Shown: positions 37,501-50,779 of the stretch, in pieces
Position numbering within the stretch: position 1 is the first letter of the stretch
Layout of the letters: every line of letters begins with the position of its first letter
NCBI GenBank assembly: GCA_920105625.2
Contig: CAKKTE020000328.1
Span: 2,232,001-2,296,000, forward strand
Reading direction: 5' to 3'
DNA length: 64,000 bases
Source of the DNA: Clusia tigrina
Lineage: Eukaryota > Arthropoda > Insecta > Diptera > Clusiidae
Notes under the pieces: generated by a model
Databases searched by the model: none
Told to the model about the DNA's origin: nothing
What the model saw: only the letters and a program-made list of their open reading frames with translations
Translations under genes and position numbers: made by a program

Positions 37501-38870
37501 ATTTGAAGTTTTATCAGTGTTTGATTTGGGACTCAAGGGTGCCATAGCTTTGAGCGATAACTTAAATTGACAAGAGGCTTGAGTACTTTATTGTTACAAA
37601 ATTTCAAGGTTTTATGACGCTCCAGTAAAAAGTTACAAGCATTTGTATGTTGCAAACTTTGATAGGTGTAGGAGGTACCGTATAGAAATTAGGGCCATTT
37701 GAAGTTTTCTCAGTGGTTGATTTGGGATTCAAGGGTAGCATAGCTTTGAGCGATAGCTTAAATTGACAAGAGGCTCGAGTACTTTATTGTTAGAAAATTT
37801 CAAGGTTTTATGACGCTCCAGTAAAAAGTTACAAGCATTTGTATGTTGCAAACTTTGATAGGTGTAGGACGTACCGTATAGATGTTAGGGCCATTTGAAG
37901 TTCTATCAGTGTTTGATTTGGGATTCAAGGGTAGCATAGCTTTGAGCGATAGCTTAAATGGGCAACAGGCTCGAGTACTTTATTGTTAGAAAATTTCAAG
38001 GTTTTATGACGCTCCAGTAAAAAGTTACAAGCATTTGTATGTTGCAAACTTTGATAGTTGTAGGACGTACCGTATAGAAGTTAGGGCCATTTGAAGTTTT
38101 ATCATTGTTTGATTTGGGACTCAAGGGTAGAATAGCTTTGAGCGATAGCTTAAATTGACAAGAGGCTCGAGTACTTTATTGTTACAAAATTTCAAGGTTT
38201 TATGACGCTCCAGTAAAAAGTTACAAGCATTTGTATGTTGCAAACTTTGATAGGTGTAGGACGTACCGTATAGAAATTAGGGCCATTTGAAGTTTTCTCA
38301 GTGGTTGATTTGGGATTCAAGGGTAGCATAGCTTTGAGCGATAGCTTAAATTGACAAGAGGCTCGAGTACTTTATTGTTACAAAATTTCAAGGTTTTATG
38401 ACGCTCCAGTAAAAAGTTACAAGCATTTGTATGTTGCAAACTTTGATAGGTGTAGGACGTACCGTATAGATGTTAGGGCCATTTGAAGTTATATCAGTGT
38501 TTGATTTGGGACTCAAGGGTAGCATTGCTTTGAGCGATAACATAAATTGACAAGAGACTCGAGTACTTTATTGTTACAAAATTTCAAGGTTTTATGACGC
38601 TCCAGTAAAAAGTTACAAGCATTTGTATGTTGCAAACTTTGATAGGTGTAGGACGTACCGTATAGAAATTAGGGCCATTTGAAGTTTTCTCAGTGGTTGA
38701 TGTGGGATTCAAGGGTAGCATAGCTTTGAGCGATAGCTTAAATTGACAAGAGGCTCGAGTACTTTATTGTTACAAAATTTCAAGGTTTTATGACGCTCCA
38801 GTAAAAAGTTACAAGCATTTGTATGTTGCAAACTTTGATAGGTGTAGGACGTACCGTATAGATGTTAGGG

Positions 38871-38890
38871 CCATTTGAAGGACTCAAGGG
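38871..38890. repeat. Truncated monomer junction, copy 9
   Basis: Same join between 38,880 and 38,881, with the same gatgttaggg flank as copy 8. It lies exactly 7,615 bp away, as expected from the large tandem duplication. Confidence 0.95.
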
Positions 38891-41800
38891 TAGCATTGCT
38901 TTGAGCGATAACATAAATTGACAAGAGACTCGAGTACTGTATTGTTACAAAATTTGAAGGTTTTATGACGCTCCAGTAAAAAGTTACAAGCATTTGTATG
39001 TTGCAAACTTTCATAGGTGTAGGACGTATTGTATAGAAGTAAGTGCCATTTGAAGTTTTATCAGTGTTTGAGTTGGGACTCAAAGGTAGCATAGCTTTGA
39101 GCGATAATTTAAATTGACAAGAGTCTTGAGTACTTTATTTTACAAAATTTGAAGGTTTTATGACGCTCCAGTAAAAAGTTACAAGTATTTGTATGAGGCA
39201 AACTTTGATAGAAGTAGGACGTACCGTATAGAAGTTAGGGCCATTTGAAGTTTTATCAGTGTTTGATTTGGGACTCAAGGGTAGCATAGCTTTGAGCGAT
39301 AGCTTAAATTAACAAGAGGCTCGAGTACTTTATTGTTACAAAATTTCAAGGTTTTATGACGCTCCAGTAAAAAGTTACAAGCATTTGTATGTTGCAAACT
39401 TTGATAGGTGTAGGACGTACCGTATAGAAATTAGGGCCATTTGAAGTTTTCTCAGTGTTTGATTTGGGATTCAAGGGTAGCATAGCTTTCAGCGATAGCT
39501 TAAATTGGCAACAGGCTCGAGTATTTAATTGTTTGAAAATTTCAAGGTTTTATGACGCTCCAGTAAAAAGTTACAAGCATTTGTATGTTGCAAACTTTGA
39601 TAGGTGTAGGACGTACCGTATAGAAGTTAGGGCCATTTGAAGTTTTATCATTGTTTGATTTGGGACTCAAGGGTAGCATAGCTTTGAGCGATAGCTTAAA
39701 TTGACAAGAGGCTCGAGTACTTTATTGTTAAAAAATTTCAAGGTCTTATGGCGCTCCAGTAACAAGTTACAACCATTTGTATGTTGCAAACTTTGATAGG
39801 TGTAGGACGTACCGTATAGAAGTTAGGGCCATTTGAAGTTTTATCAGTGTTTGATTTGGGACTCAAGGGTGCCATAGCTTTGAGCGATAACTTAAATTGA
39901 CAAGAGGCTTGAGTACTTTATTGTTACAAAATTTCAAGGTTTTATGACGCTCCAGTAAAAAGTTACAAGCATTTGTATGTTGCAAACTTTGATAGGTGTA
40001 GGAGGTACCGTATAGAAATTAGGGCCATTTGAAGTTTTCTCAGTGGTTGATTTGGGATTCAAGGGTAGCATAGCTTTGAGCGATAGCTTAAATTGACAAG
40101 AGGCTCGAGTACTTTATTGTTAGAAAATTTCAAGGTTTTATGACGCTCCAGTAAAAAGTTACAAGCATTTGTATGTTGCAAACTTTGATAGGTGTAGGAC
40201 GTACCGTATAGATGTTAGGGCCATTTGAAGTTCTATCAGTGTTTGATTTGGGATTCAAGGGTAGCATAGCTTTGAGCGATAGCTTAAATGGGCAACAGGC
40301 TCGAGTACTTTATTGTTAGAAAATTTCAAGGTTTTATGACGCTCCAGTAAAAAGTTACAAGCATTTGTATGTTGCAAACTTTGATAGTTGTAGGACGTAC
40401 CGTATAGAAGTTAGGGCCATTTGAAGTTTTATCATTGTTTGATTTGGGACTCAAGGGTAGAATAGCTTTGAGCGATAGCTTAAATTGACAAGAGGCTCGA
40501 GTACTTTATTGTTACAAAATTTCAAGGTTTTATGACGCTCCAGTAAAAAGTTACAAGCATTTGTATGTTGCAAACTTTGATAGGTGTAGGACGTACCGTA
40601 TAGAAATTAGGGCCATTTGAAGTTTTCTCAGTGGTTGATTTGGGATTCAAGGGTAGCATAGCTTTGAGCGATAGCTTAAATTGACAAGAGGCTCGAGTAC
40701 TTTATTGTTAGAAAATTTCAAGGTTTTATGACGCTCCAGTAAAAAGTTACAAGCATTTGTATGTTGCAAACTTTGATAGGTGTAGGACGTACCGTATAGA
40801 TGTTAGGGCTATTTGAAGTTATATCAGTGTTTGATTTGGGACTCAAGGGTAGCATAGCTTTGAGCGATGGCTTAAATTGACAAGAGGCTCGAGTACTTTA
40901 TTGTTACAAAATTTCAAGGTTTTATGACGCTCCAGTAAAAAGTTACAAGCATTTGTATGTTGCAAACTTTGATAGGTGTAGGACGTACCGTATAGAAGTA
41001 AGGGCCATTTGAAGTTTTATCAGTGTTTGATTTGGGACTCAAGGGTAGCATTGCTTTGAGCGATAACATAAATTGACAAGAGACTCGAGTACTTTATTGT
41101 TACAAAATTTGAAGGTTTTATGACGCTCCAGTAAAAAGTTACAAGCATTTGTATGTTGCAAACTTTGATAGGTGTAGGATGTACTGTATAGAAGTAAGTG
41201 CCATTTGAAGTTTTATCAGTGTTTGAGTTGGGACTCAAGGGTAGCATAGCTTTGAGCGATAATTTAAATTGACAAGAGGCTTGAGTACTTTATTGTTACA
41301 AAATTTGAAGGTTTTATGACGCTGCAGTAAAAAGTTACAAGTATTTGTATGAGGCAAACTTTGATAGAAGTAGGACGTACCGTATAGAAGTTAGGGCCAT
41401 TTGAAGTTTTATCAGTGTTTGATTTGGGACTCAAGGGTAGCATAGCTTTGAGCGATAGCTTAAATTTACAAGAGGCTCGAGTACTTTATTGTTACAAAAT
41501 TTCAAGGTTTTATGACGCTCCAGTAAAAAGTTACAAGCATTTGTATGTTGCAAACTTTGATAGGTGTAGGACGTACCGTATAGATGTTAGGGCCATTTGA
41601 AGTTCTATCAGTGTTTGATTTGGGACTCAAGGGTAGCATAGCTTTGAGCGATGGCTTAAATTGTCAAGAGGCTCGAGTACTTTATTGTTACAAAATTTCA
41701 AGGTTTTATGACGCTCCAGTAAAAAGATACAAGCATTTGTATGTTGCAAACTTTGATAGGTGTAGGACGTACCGTATAGAAGTTAGGGCCATTTGAAGTT

Positions 41801-42135
41801 TTAGCAGTGTTTGATTTGGGACTCAAGGCTGCCATAGCTTTGAGCGATAGCTTAAATTGACAAGAGGCTCGAGTACTTTATTGTTACAAAATTTCAAGGT
41901 TTTATGACGCTCCAGTAAAAAGTTACAAGCATTTGTATGTTGCAAACTTTGATAGGTGTAGGACGTACCGTATAGAAATTAGGGCCATTTGAAGTTTTCT
42001 CAGTGTTTGATTTGGGATTCAAGGGTAGCATAGCTTTGAGCGATAGCTTAAATTGGCAACAGGCTCGAGTACTTTATTGTTAGAAAATTTCAAGGTTTTA
42101 TGACGCTCCAGCAAAAAGTTGCAAGCATTTGTATG

Positions 42136-42149
42136 TTGCATAGGTGTAG
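42136..42149. repeat. Monomer with 8-bp deletion, copy 4
   Basis: Segment C counterpart of copy 3, 7,614 bp downstream. It has a private gttgcaagc in place of gttacaagc just before it. Confidence 0.9.
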
Positions 42150-43474
42150 GACGTACCGTATAGAAGTTAGGGTCATTCGAAGTTGTAGCAGTGTTTGATT
42201 TGGGACTCAAGGGTAGCATAGCTTTGAGCGATGGCTTAAACTGACAAGAGGCTCGCGTACTTTATTGTTACAAAATTTGAAGGTTTTATGACGCTACAAT
42301 AAAAAGTTGCAAGCATTTGTATGTTGCAAAATTTGATAGGTGTAGGACGTACCGTATAGAAGTTAGGGCCATTTGAAGTTTTATCAGTGTTTGATTTGGG
42401 ACTCAAAGGTACCACAGCTTTGAGCGATAGCTTAAATTGACAAGAGGCTCGAGTACGTTATTGTTACAAAATTTCAAAGTTTTATGCCGCTCCAGTAAAA
42501 AGTTACAAGCATTTGTATGTTGCAAACTTTGATAGGTGTAGGACGTACCGTATAGAAGTTAGGGCCATTTGAAGTTTTATCAGTGTTTGATTTGGGACTC
42601 AAGGGTAGCATTGCTTTGAGCGATATCATAAATTGACAAGAGACTCGAGTACTTTATTGTTACAAAATTTGAAGGTTTTATGACGCTCCAGTAAAAAGTT
42701 ACAAGCATTTGTATGTTGCAAACTTTGATAGGTGTAGGATGTACTGTATAGAAGTAAGTGCCATTTGAAGTTTTATCAGTGTTTGAGTTGGGACTCAAGG
42801 GTAGCATAGCTTTGAGCGATAATTTAAATTGACAAGAGGCTTGAGTACTTTATTGTTACAAAATTTGAAGGTTTTATGACGCTGCAGTAAAAAGTTACAA
42901 GTATTTGTATGAGGCAAACTTTGATAGAAGCAGGACGTACCGTATAGAAGTTAGGGCCATTTGAAGTTTTATCAGTGTTTGATTTGGGACTCAAGGGTAG
43001 CATAGCTTTGAGCGATAGCTTAAATTTACAAGAGGCTCGAGTACTTTATTGTTACAAAATTTCAAGGTTTTATGACGCTCCAGTAAAAAGTTACAAGCAT
43101 TTGTATGTTGCAAACTTTGATAGGTGTAGGACGTACCGTATAGATGTTAGGGCCATTTGAAGTTCTATCAGTGTTTGATTTGGGACTCAAGGGTAGCATA
43201 GCTTTGAGCGATGGCTTAAATTGTCAAGAGGCTCGAGTACTTTATTGTTACAAAATTTCAAGGTTTTATGACGCTCCAGTAAAAAGATACAAGCATTTGT
43301 ATGTTGCAAACTTTGATAGGTGTAGGACGTACCGTATAGAAGTTAGGGCCATTTGAAGTTTTAGCAGTGTTTGATTTGGGACTCAAGGCTGCCATAGCTT
43401 TGAGCGATAGCTTAAATTGACAAGAGGCTCGAGTACTTTATTGTTACAAAATTTCAAGGTTTTATGACGCTCCA

Positions 43475-44400
43475 GTAAAAAGTTACAAGCATTTGTATGT
43501 TGCAAACTTTGATAGGTGTAGGACGTACCGTATAGAAATTAGGGCCATTTGAAGTTTTCTCAGTGTTTGATTTGGGATTCAAGGGTAGCATAGCTTTGAG
43601 CGATAGTTTAAATTGGCAACAGGCTCGAGTACTTTATTGTTAGAAAATTTCAAGGTTTTATGACGCTCCAGCAAAAAGTTACAAGCATTTGTATGTTGCA
43701 TAGGTGTAGGACGTACCGTATAGAAGTTAGGGTCATTCGAAGTTGTAGCAGTGTTTGATTTGGGACTCAAGGGTAGCATAGCTCTGAGCGATGGCTTAAA
43801 CTGACAAGAGGCTCGCGTACTTTATTGTTACAAAATTTCAAGGTTTTATGACGCTACAATAAAAAGTTGCAAGCATTTGTATGTTGCAAACTTTGATAGG
43901 TGTAGGACGTACCGTATAGAAGTTAGGGCCATTTGAAGTTTTATCAGTGTTTGATTTGGGACTCAAGGGTAGCATAGCTTTGAGCGATAGCTTAAATTGA
44001 CAAGAGGCTCGAGAACTTTATTGTTACAAAATTTCAAGGTTTTATGACGCTCCAGTAAAAAGTTACAAGCATTTGTATGTTGCAAACTTTGATAGGTGTA
44101 GGACGTACCGTATAGAAATTAGGGCCATTTGAAGTTTTATCAGTGTTTGATTTGGGACTCAAAGGTACCACAGCTTTGAGTGATAGCTTAAATTGACAAG
44201 AGGCTCGAGTACTTTATTGTTACAAAATTTCAAGGTTTTATGCCGCTCCAGTAAAAAGTTACAAGCATTTGTATGTTGCAAACTTTGATAGGTGTAGGAC
44301 GTACCGTATAGAAGTTAGGGCCATTTGAAGTTTTATCAGTGTTTGATTTGGGACTCAAGGGTAGCATAGCTTTGAGCGATAGCTTAAATTGACAAGAGGC
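43475..44400. repeat. Transition from C-type to right-hand monomer types
   Basis: Completes the last 1,560-bp unit (8-bp deletion at 43,698; gacgctacaataaaaagttgc near 43,850), then passes to monomers with ctcgagaacttt, ggtaccacag and ttatgccgctcc. These are the kinds used through 44-47 kb. Register is kept and no gene is present. Confidence 0.8.
43696..43709. repeat. Monomer with 8-bp deletion, copy 5
   Basis: Lies 1,560 bp after copy 4. It shows that the full two-unit arrangement survives at the right end of segment C. Confidence 0.9.
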
Positions 44401-47300
44401 TCGAGTACTTTATTGTTACAAAATTTCAAGGTTTTATGCCGCTCCAGTAAAAAGTTACAAGCATTTGTATGTTGCAAACTTTGATAGGTGTAGGACGTAC
44501 CGTATAGAAGTTAGGGCCATTTGAAGTTTTATCAGTGTTTGATTTGGGACTCAAGGGTAGCATAGCTTTGAGCGATAGCTTAAATTGACAAGAGGCTCGA
44601 GAACTTTATTGTTACAAAATTTCAAGGTTTTATGACGCTCCAGTAAAAAGTTACAATCATTTGTATATTGCAAACTTTGATAGGTGTAGGACGTACCGTA
44701 TAGAAGTTAGGGCCATTTGTAGTTTTATCAGTGTTTGATTTGGGACTCAATGGTAGCATAGCTTTGAGCGATGGCTTAAATTGACAAGAGGCTCGAGTAC
44801 TTTATTGTTACAAAATTTCAAGGTTTTATGACGCTCCAGTAAAAAGTTACAAGCATTTGTATGTTGCAAACTTTGATAGGTGTAGGACGTACCGTATAGA
44901 AATTAGGGCCATTTGAAGTTTTATCATTGTTTGATTTGGGACTCAAGGGTAGCATAGGTTTGAGCGATAGCTTAAATTGACAAGAGGCTCGAGTACTTTA
45001 TTGTAACAAAATTTCAAAGGTCTTATGACGCTCCAGTAAAAAGCTACAAGCATTTGTATGTTGCAAACTTTGATAGGTGTAGGACGTACCGTATAGAAGT
45101 TAGGGCCATTTGAAGTTTTATCAGTGTTTGATTTGGGACTCAAGGGTACCATTGCCTTGAGCGATAACTTAAATTGACAAGATGCTCTAGTACTTTACTG
45201 TTAAAAAATTTCAAGGTTTTATGACGCTCCAGTAAAAAGTTACAAGCATTTGTATGTTGCAAACTTTGATAGGTGTAGGACGTACCGTATAGAAGTTAGG
45301 GCCATTTGAAGTTTTATCATTGTTTGATTTGGGACTCAAGGGTAGCATAGCTTTGAGCGATAGCTTAAATTGACAAGAGGCTCGAGTACTTTATTGTTAC
45401 AAAGTTTCAAGGTTTTATGACGCTCCAGTAAAAAGTAACAATCATTTGTATGTTGCAAAATTTGATAGGTGTAGGAAGTAAAGTATAGAAGTTAGGGCCA
45501 TTTGAAGTTTTATCAGTGTTTGATTTGGGACTCAAAGGTACCACAGCTTTGAGCGATAGCTTAAATTGACAAGAGGCTCGAGTACTTTATTGTTACAAAA
45601 TTTCAAGGTTTTATGACGCTCCAGTAAAAAGTTACAAGCATTTGTATGTTGCAAACTTTGATAGGTGTAAGACGTACCGTATAGAAGTTAGGGCCATTTG
45701 AAGTTTTATCAGTGTTTGATTTGGGACTCAAGGGTAGCATAGCTTTGAGCGATGGCTTAAACTGACAAGAGGCTCGCGTACTTTATTGTTACAAAATTTC
45801 AAGGTTTTATGACGCTACAATAAAAAGTTGCAAGCATTTGTATGTTGCAAAATTTGATAGGTGTAGGACGTACCGTATAGAAGTTAGGGCCATTTGAAGT
45901 TTTATCAGTCTTTGATTTGGGACTCAAAGGTACCACAGCTTTGAGCGATAGCTTAAATTGACAAGAGGCTCGAGTACTTTATTGTTACAAAATTTCAAGG
46001 TTTTATGCCGCTCCAGTAAAAAGTTACAAGCATTTGTATGTTGCAAACTTTGATAGGTGTAGGACGTACCGTATAGAAGTTAGGGCCATTTGAAGTTTTA
46101 TCAGTGTTTGATTTGGGACTCAAGGGTAGCATAGCTTTGAGCGATAGCTTAAATTGACAAGAGGCTCGAATACTTTATTGTTACAAAATTTCAAGGTTTT
46201 ATGACGCTCCAGTAAAAAGTTACAATCATTTGTATATTGCAAACTTTGATAGGTGTAGGACGTACCGTATAGAAGTTAGGGCCATTTGTAGTTTTATCAG
46301 TGTTTGATTTGGGACTCAATGGTAGCATAGCTTTGAGCGATGGCTTAAATTGACAAGAGGCTCGAGTACTTTATTGTTACAAAATTTCAAGGTTTTATGA
46401 CGCTCCAGTAAAAAGTTACAAGCATTTGTATGTTGCAAACTTTGATAGGTGTAGGACGTACCGTATAGAAATTAGGGCCATTTGAAGTTTTATCATTGTT
46501 TGATTTGGGACTCAAGGGTAGCATAGCTTTGAGCGATAGCTTAAATTGACAAGAGGCTCGAGTACTTTATTGTAACAAAATTTCAAAGGTCTTATGACGC
46601 TCCAGTAAAAAGCTACAAGCATTTGTATGTTGCAAACTTTGATAGGTGTAGGACCTACCGTATAGAAGTTAGGGCCATTTGAAGTTTTATCAGTGTTTGA
46701 TTTGGGACTCAAGGGTACCATTGCCTTGAGCGATAACTTAAATTGACAAGAGGCTCGAGTACTTTATTGTTACAAAATTTCAAGGTTTTATGACGCTCCA
46801 GTAAAAAGTTAGAAGCATTTGTATGTTGCAAACTTTGATAGGTGTAGGACGTACCGTATAGAAGTTAGGGCCATTTGAAGTTTTATAAGTGTTTGATTTG
46901 GGACTCAAGGGTAGCATAGCCTTGACCGATAACTTAAATTGACAAGATGCTCTAGTACTTTACTCTTAAAAAATTTCAAGGTTTTATGACGCTCCAGTAA
47001 AAAGTTACAAGCATTTGTATGTTGCAAACTTTGATAGGTGTAGGACGTACCGTATAGAAGTTAGGGCCATTTGAAGTTTTATCATTGTTTGATTTGGGAC
47101 TCAAGGGTAGCATAGCTTTGAGCGATAGCTTAAATTGACAAGAGGCTCGAGTACTTTATTATTACAAAGTTTCAAGGTTTTATGACGCTCCAGTAAAAAG
47201 TAACAATCATTTGTATGTTGAAAAATTTGATAGGTGTAGGAAGTAAAGTATAGAAGTTAGGGCCATTTGAAGTTTTATCAGTGTTTGATTTGGGACTCAA
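44400..47300. repeat. 8-monomer repeat (1,569 bp) with one added monomer
   Basis: The atttgtagttttatc and ctcaatggtagc variants at about 44,716-44,756 recur 1,569 bp later, and the extra-base form caaaggtctta at about 45,016 recurs near 46,585. After 46,740 the offset becomes 1,765 bp (gatgctctag 45,181 and 46,946; gaagtaaagt about 45,476 and 47,241). One more 196-bp monomer is thus present in the second copy. Confidence 0.8.
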
Positions 47301-47569
47301 AGGTACCACAGCTTTGAGCGATAGCTTAAATTGACAAGAGGCTCGAGTACTTTATTGTTACAAAATTTCAAGGTTTTATGACGAGCCAGTAAAAAGTTAC
47401 AAGCATTTGTATGTTGCAAACTTTGATAGGTATAGGACGTACCGTATAGAAGTTAGGGCCATTTGAAGTTTTATCAGTGTTTGATTTGGGACTCAAGGGT
47501 AGCATAGCTTTGAGCGATAGCTTAAATTGACAAGAGGCTCGAGTACTTTATTGTTACAAAATTTCAAGG

Positions 47570-50500
47570 TTTTATGACGCTCCAGTAAAAAGTTACAAGA
47601 ATTTGTATGTTGCAAACTTTGATAGGTGTAGGACGTACCGTATAGAAGTTATGGCCATTTGTAGTTTTATCAGTGTTTGATTTGGGACTCAAGGGTAGCA
47701 TAGCTTTGAGCGATAGCTTAAATTGACAAGAGGCTCGAGTACTTTATTGTTACAAAATTTCAAGGTTTTATGACGCTCCAGTAAATAGTTACAAGCATTT
47801 GTATGTTGCAAACTTTGATAGGTGTAGGACGTACCGTATAGAAATAAGGGCCATTTGAAGTTTTATCAGTGTTTGATTTGGGACTCAAGGGTAGCATATC
47901 TTTGAGCGATGGCTTAAATTGACAAGAGACTCAAGTACTTTATTCTTACAAAATTTGAAGGTTTTATGACGCTCCAGTAAAAAGTTACAAGCATTTGTAT
48001 GTTGCAAACTTTGTTAGGTGTAGGACGTACCGTATAGAAGTTAGGGCCATTTGAAGTTTCATCAGTGTTTGATTTGGGACTCAAGGGTAGCATAGCTTTG
48101 AGCGATAACTTAAATTGACAAGAGGCTCGAGTACTTTATTGTTAAAAAATTTCAAGATTTTATGACGCTCCAGTAAAAAGTTACAAGCATTTGTATGTTG
48201 CAAACTTTGATAGGTGTAGGACGTACCGTATAGAAGTTAGGGCCATTTGAAATTTTATCAGTGTTTGTTTTGGGACTCAAGGGTAGCATAGCTTTGAGGG
48301 ATAGCTTAAATTGACAGGAGGCTCAAGTACTTTATTGTTACAAAATTTCAAGTTTTTATGACGCTACAATAAAAAGTTGCAAGCATTTGTATGTTGCAAA
48401 ATTTGTTAGGTGTAGGACGTACCGTATAGAAGTTAGGGCCATTTGAAGTTGTATCAGTGTTTGATTTGGGACTCAAAGGTACCACAGCTTTGAGCGATAG
48501 CTTAAATTGACAAGAGGCTCGAGTACTTTATTGTTACAAAATTTCAAGGTTTTATGACGCTCCAGTAAAAAGTTACAATCATTTGTATGTTGCAAACTTT
48601 GATAGGTGTAGGACGTACCGTAGGGAAGTAAGGGCCATTTCAAGTTTTATCAGTGTTTGATTTGGGACTCAAGGGTAGCATAGCTTTGAGCGATGGCTTA
48701 AATTGACAAGAGGCTCGAGTACTTTATTGTTAAAAAATTTCAAGATTTTATGACGCTCCAGTAAAAAGTTACAAGCATTTGTATGTTGCAAACTTTGATA
48801 GGTGTAGGACGTACCGTATAGAAGTTAGGGCCATTTGAAGTTTTATCAGTGTTTGTTTTGAGACTCAAGGGTAGCATAGCTTTGAGGGATAGCTTAAATT
48901 GACAAGAGGCTCAAGTACTTTATTGTTACAAAATTTCAAGGTTTTATGACGCTACAATAAAAAGTTGCAAGCATTTGTATGTTGCAAAATTTGATAGGTG
49001 TAGGACGTACCGTATAGAAGTAAGGGCATTTGAAGTTTTATCAGTGTTTGATTTGGGACTCAAGGGCAGCATACCTTTGAGCGATAGCTCAAATTGACTA
49101 GAGGCTCGAGTACTTTATTTTTACAAAATTTCAAGGTTTTATGACGCTCCAATAAAAAGTTACAATCATTTGTATGTTGCAAACTTTGATAGGTGTAGGA
49201 CGTACCGTAGAGAAGTAAGGGCCATTTGAAGTTTTATCAGTGTTTGATTTGGGACTCAAGGGTAGCATAGCTTTGAGCGATGACTTAAATTGACAAGAGG
49301 CTCGAGTACTTTATTGTTAAAAAATTTCAAGATTTTATGACGCTCCAGTAAAAAGTTACAAGCATTTGTATGTTGCAAACTTTGATAGGTGTAGGACGTA
49401 CCGTATAGAAGTTAGGGCCATTTGAAGTTTTATCAGTGTTTGTTTTGGGACTCAAGGGTAGCATAGCTTTGAGGGATAGCTTAAATTGACAAGAGGCTCA
49501 AGTACTTTATTGTTACAAAATTTCAAGGTTTTATGACGCTACAGTAAAAAGTTACAAGCATTTGTATGTTGCAAAATTTGATAGGTGTAGGACGTACCGT
49601 ATAGAAGTAAGGGCCATTTGAAGTTTTATCAGTGTTTGATTTGGGACTCAAGGGTAACATTGCTTTGAGCGATAACTTAAATTGACAAGTGACTCGAGTA
49701 CTTTATTGTTACAAAATTTGAAGGTTATAGGACGCTCCAGTAAAAAGTTACAAGCATTTGTATGTTGCAAACTTTGATAGGTGTAGGACATACCGTATAA
49801 AAGTTAGGGAAATTTGAAGTTTTATCAGTGTTTGATTTGGGACTCAAGGGTAGCATAGCTTTGAGCGATAACTTAAATTGACAAGAGGCTCGAGTACTTT
49901 ATTGTTACAAAATTTCAAGGTTTTATGACGCTCCAGTAAAAAGTTACAAGCATTTGTATGTTGCAAACTTTGATAGGTGTAGGACGTACCGTATAGAAGT
50001 TAGGGCCATTTGAAGTTTTATCAGTGTTTGATTTGGGACTCAAGGGTAGCAAAGCTTTGAGCGATAGCTTAAATTGACAAAAGGCTCGAGTACTTTATTG
50101 TTACAAAATTTCAAGGTTTTATGACGCTCCAGTAAAAAGTTACAATCATTTGTATATTGTAAACTTTGATAGGTGTAGGACGTACCGTATAGAAGATAGG
50201 GCCATTTGTAGTTTTATCAGTATTTGATTTGGGACTCAAGGGTAGCATAGCTTTGAGCGATGGCTTAAATTGACAAGAGGCTCGAGTACTTTATTGTTAA
50301 AAAATTTCAAGATTTTATGACGCTCCAGTAAAAAGTTACAAGCATTTGTATGTTGCAAACTTTGATAGGTGTAGGACGTACCGTATAGAAGTTAGGGCCA
50401 TTTGAAGTTTTATCAGTGTTTGTTTTGGGACTCAAGGGTAGCATAGCTTTGAGGGATAGCTTAAATTGACAAGAGGCTCAAGTACTTTATTGTTACAAAA

Positions 50501-50779
50501 TTTCAAGGTTTTATGACGCTACAATAAAAAGTTGCAAGCATTTGTATGTTGCAAAATTTGATAGGTGCAGGACGTATCGTATAGAAGTAAGGGCCATTTG
50601 AAGTTTTATCAGTGTTTGATTTGGGACTCAAGGGCAGCATAGCTTTGAGCGATAGCTCAAATTGACAAGAGGCTCGAGTACTTTATTGTTACAAAATTTC
50701 AAGGTTTTATGACGCTCCAATAAAAAGTTACAATCATTTGTATGTTGCAAACTTTGATAGGTGTAGGACGTACCGTATA
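47570..50779. repeat. Right-hand satellite block, earliest member of a three-copy set
   Basis: Matches 54.61-57.40 kb at an offset of 7,040 bp and 58.33-61.54 kb at 10,761 bp; markers are agttatggcc (47,650; 54,690; 58,411), gtagggaag, and the one-base-short agggcatttg near 49,023. It extends further right (ggtgcagg at 50,564 matching 61,325) than the copy at 54.6 kb. Confidence 0.85.
48141..49900. repeat. 3-monomer higher-order repeat (588 bp)
   Basis: The gttaaaaaatttcaagatttt variant falls at 48,141, 48,729 and 49,316 (588 and 587 bp), each time followed by a gtttgttttgg monomer with tttgaggg, then a ctacaataaaaagttgc or similar monomer. The one-base deficit comes from agggcatttg. The same trimer pattern is present in the related blocks near 55.2-56.4 and 58.9-60.1 kb. 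Confidence 0.8.

Larger units (their letters stand above)
35861..43475. repeat. 39-monomer unit, second copy (C; 7,615 bp)
   Basis: Head-to-tail partner of the preceding unit. By eye I noted roughly twenty differences over 7.6 kb, for example gtgtaagacg near 36,102, ttaccagc near 36,850, a one-base loss in tttattttaca near 39,139, ggctatttg near 40,809 and gtacgttatt near 42,456. This is much closer than adjacent monomers are to each other, so the duplication is recent. The right end continues in register into the second 1,560-bp unit. Confidence 0.9.

Noticed and set aside
28202..43475. Assembly duplication rather than a real 7.6-kb tandem copy
   Set aside because: Not fully excluded, but the copies differ at scattered single sites and by a one-base indel near 39,139, and the right end continues in register into sequence not present after the first copy, which favours a real duplication.
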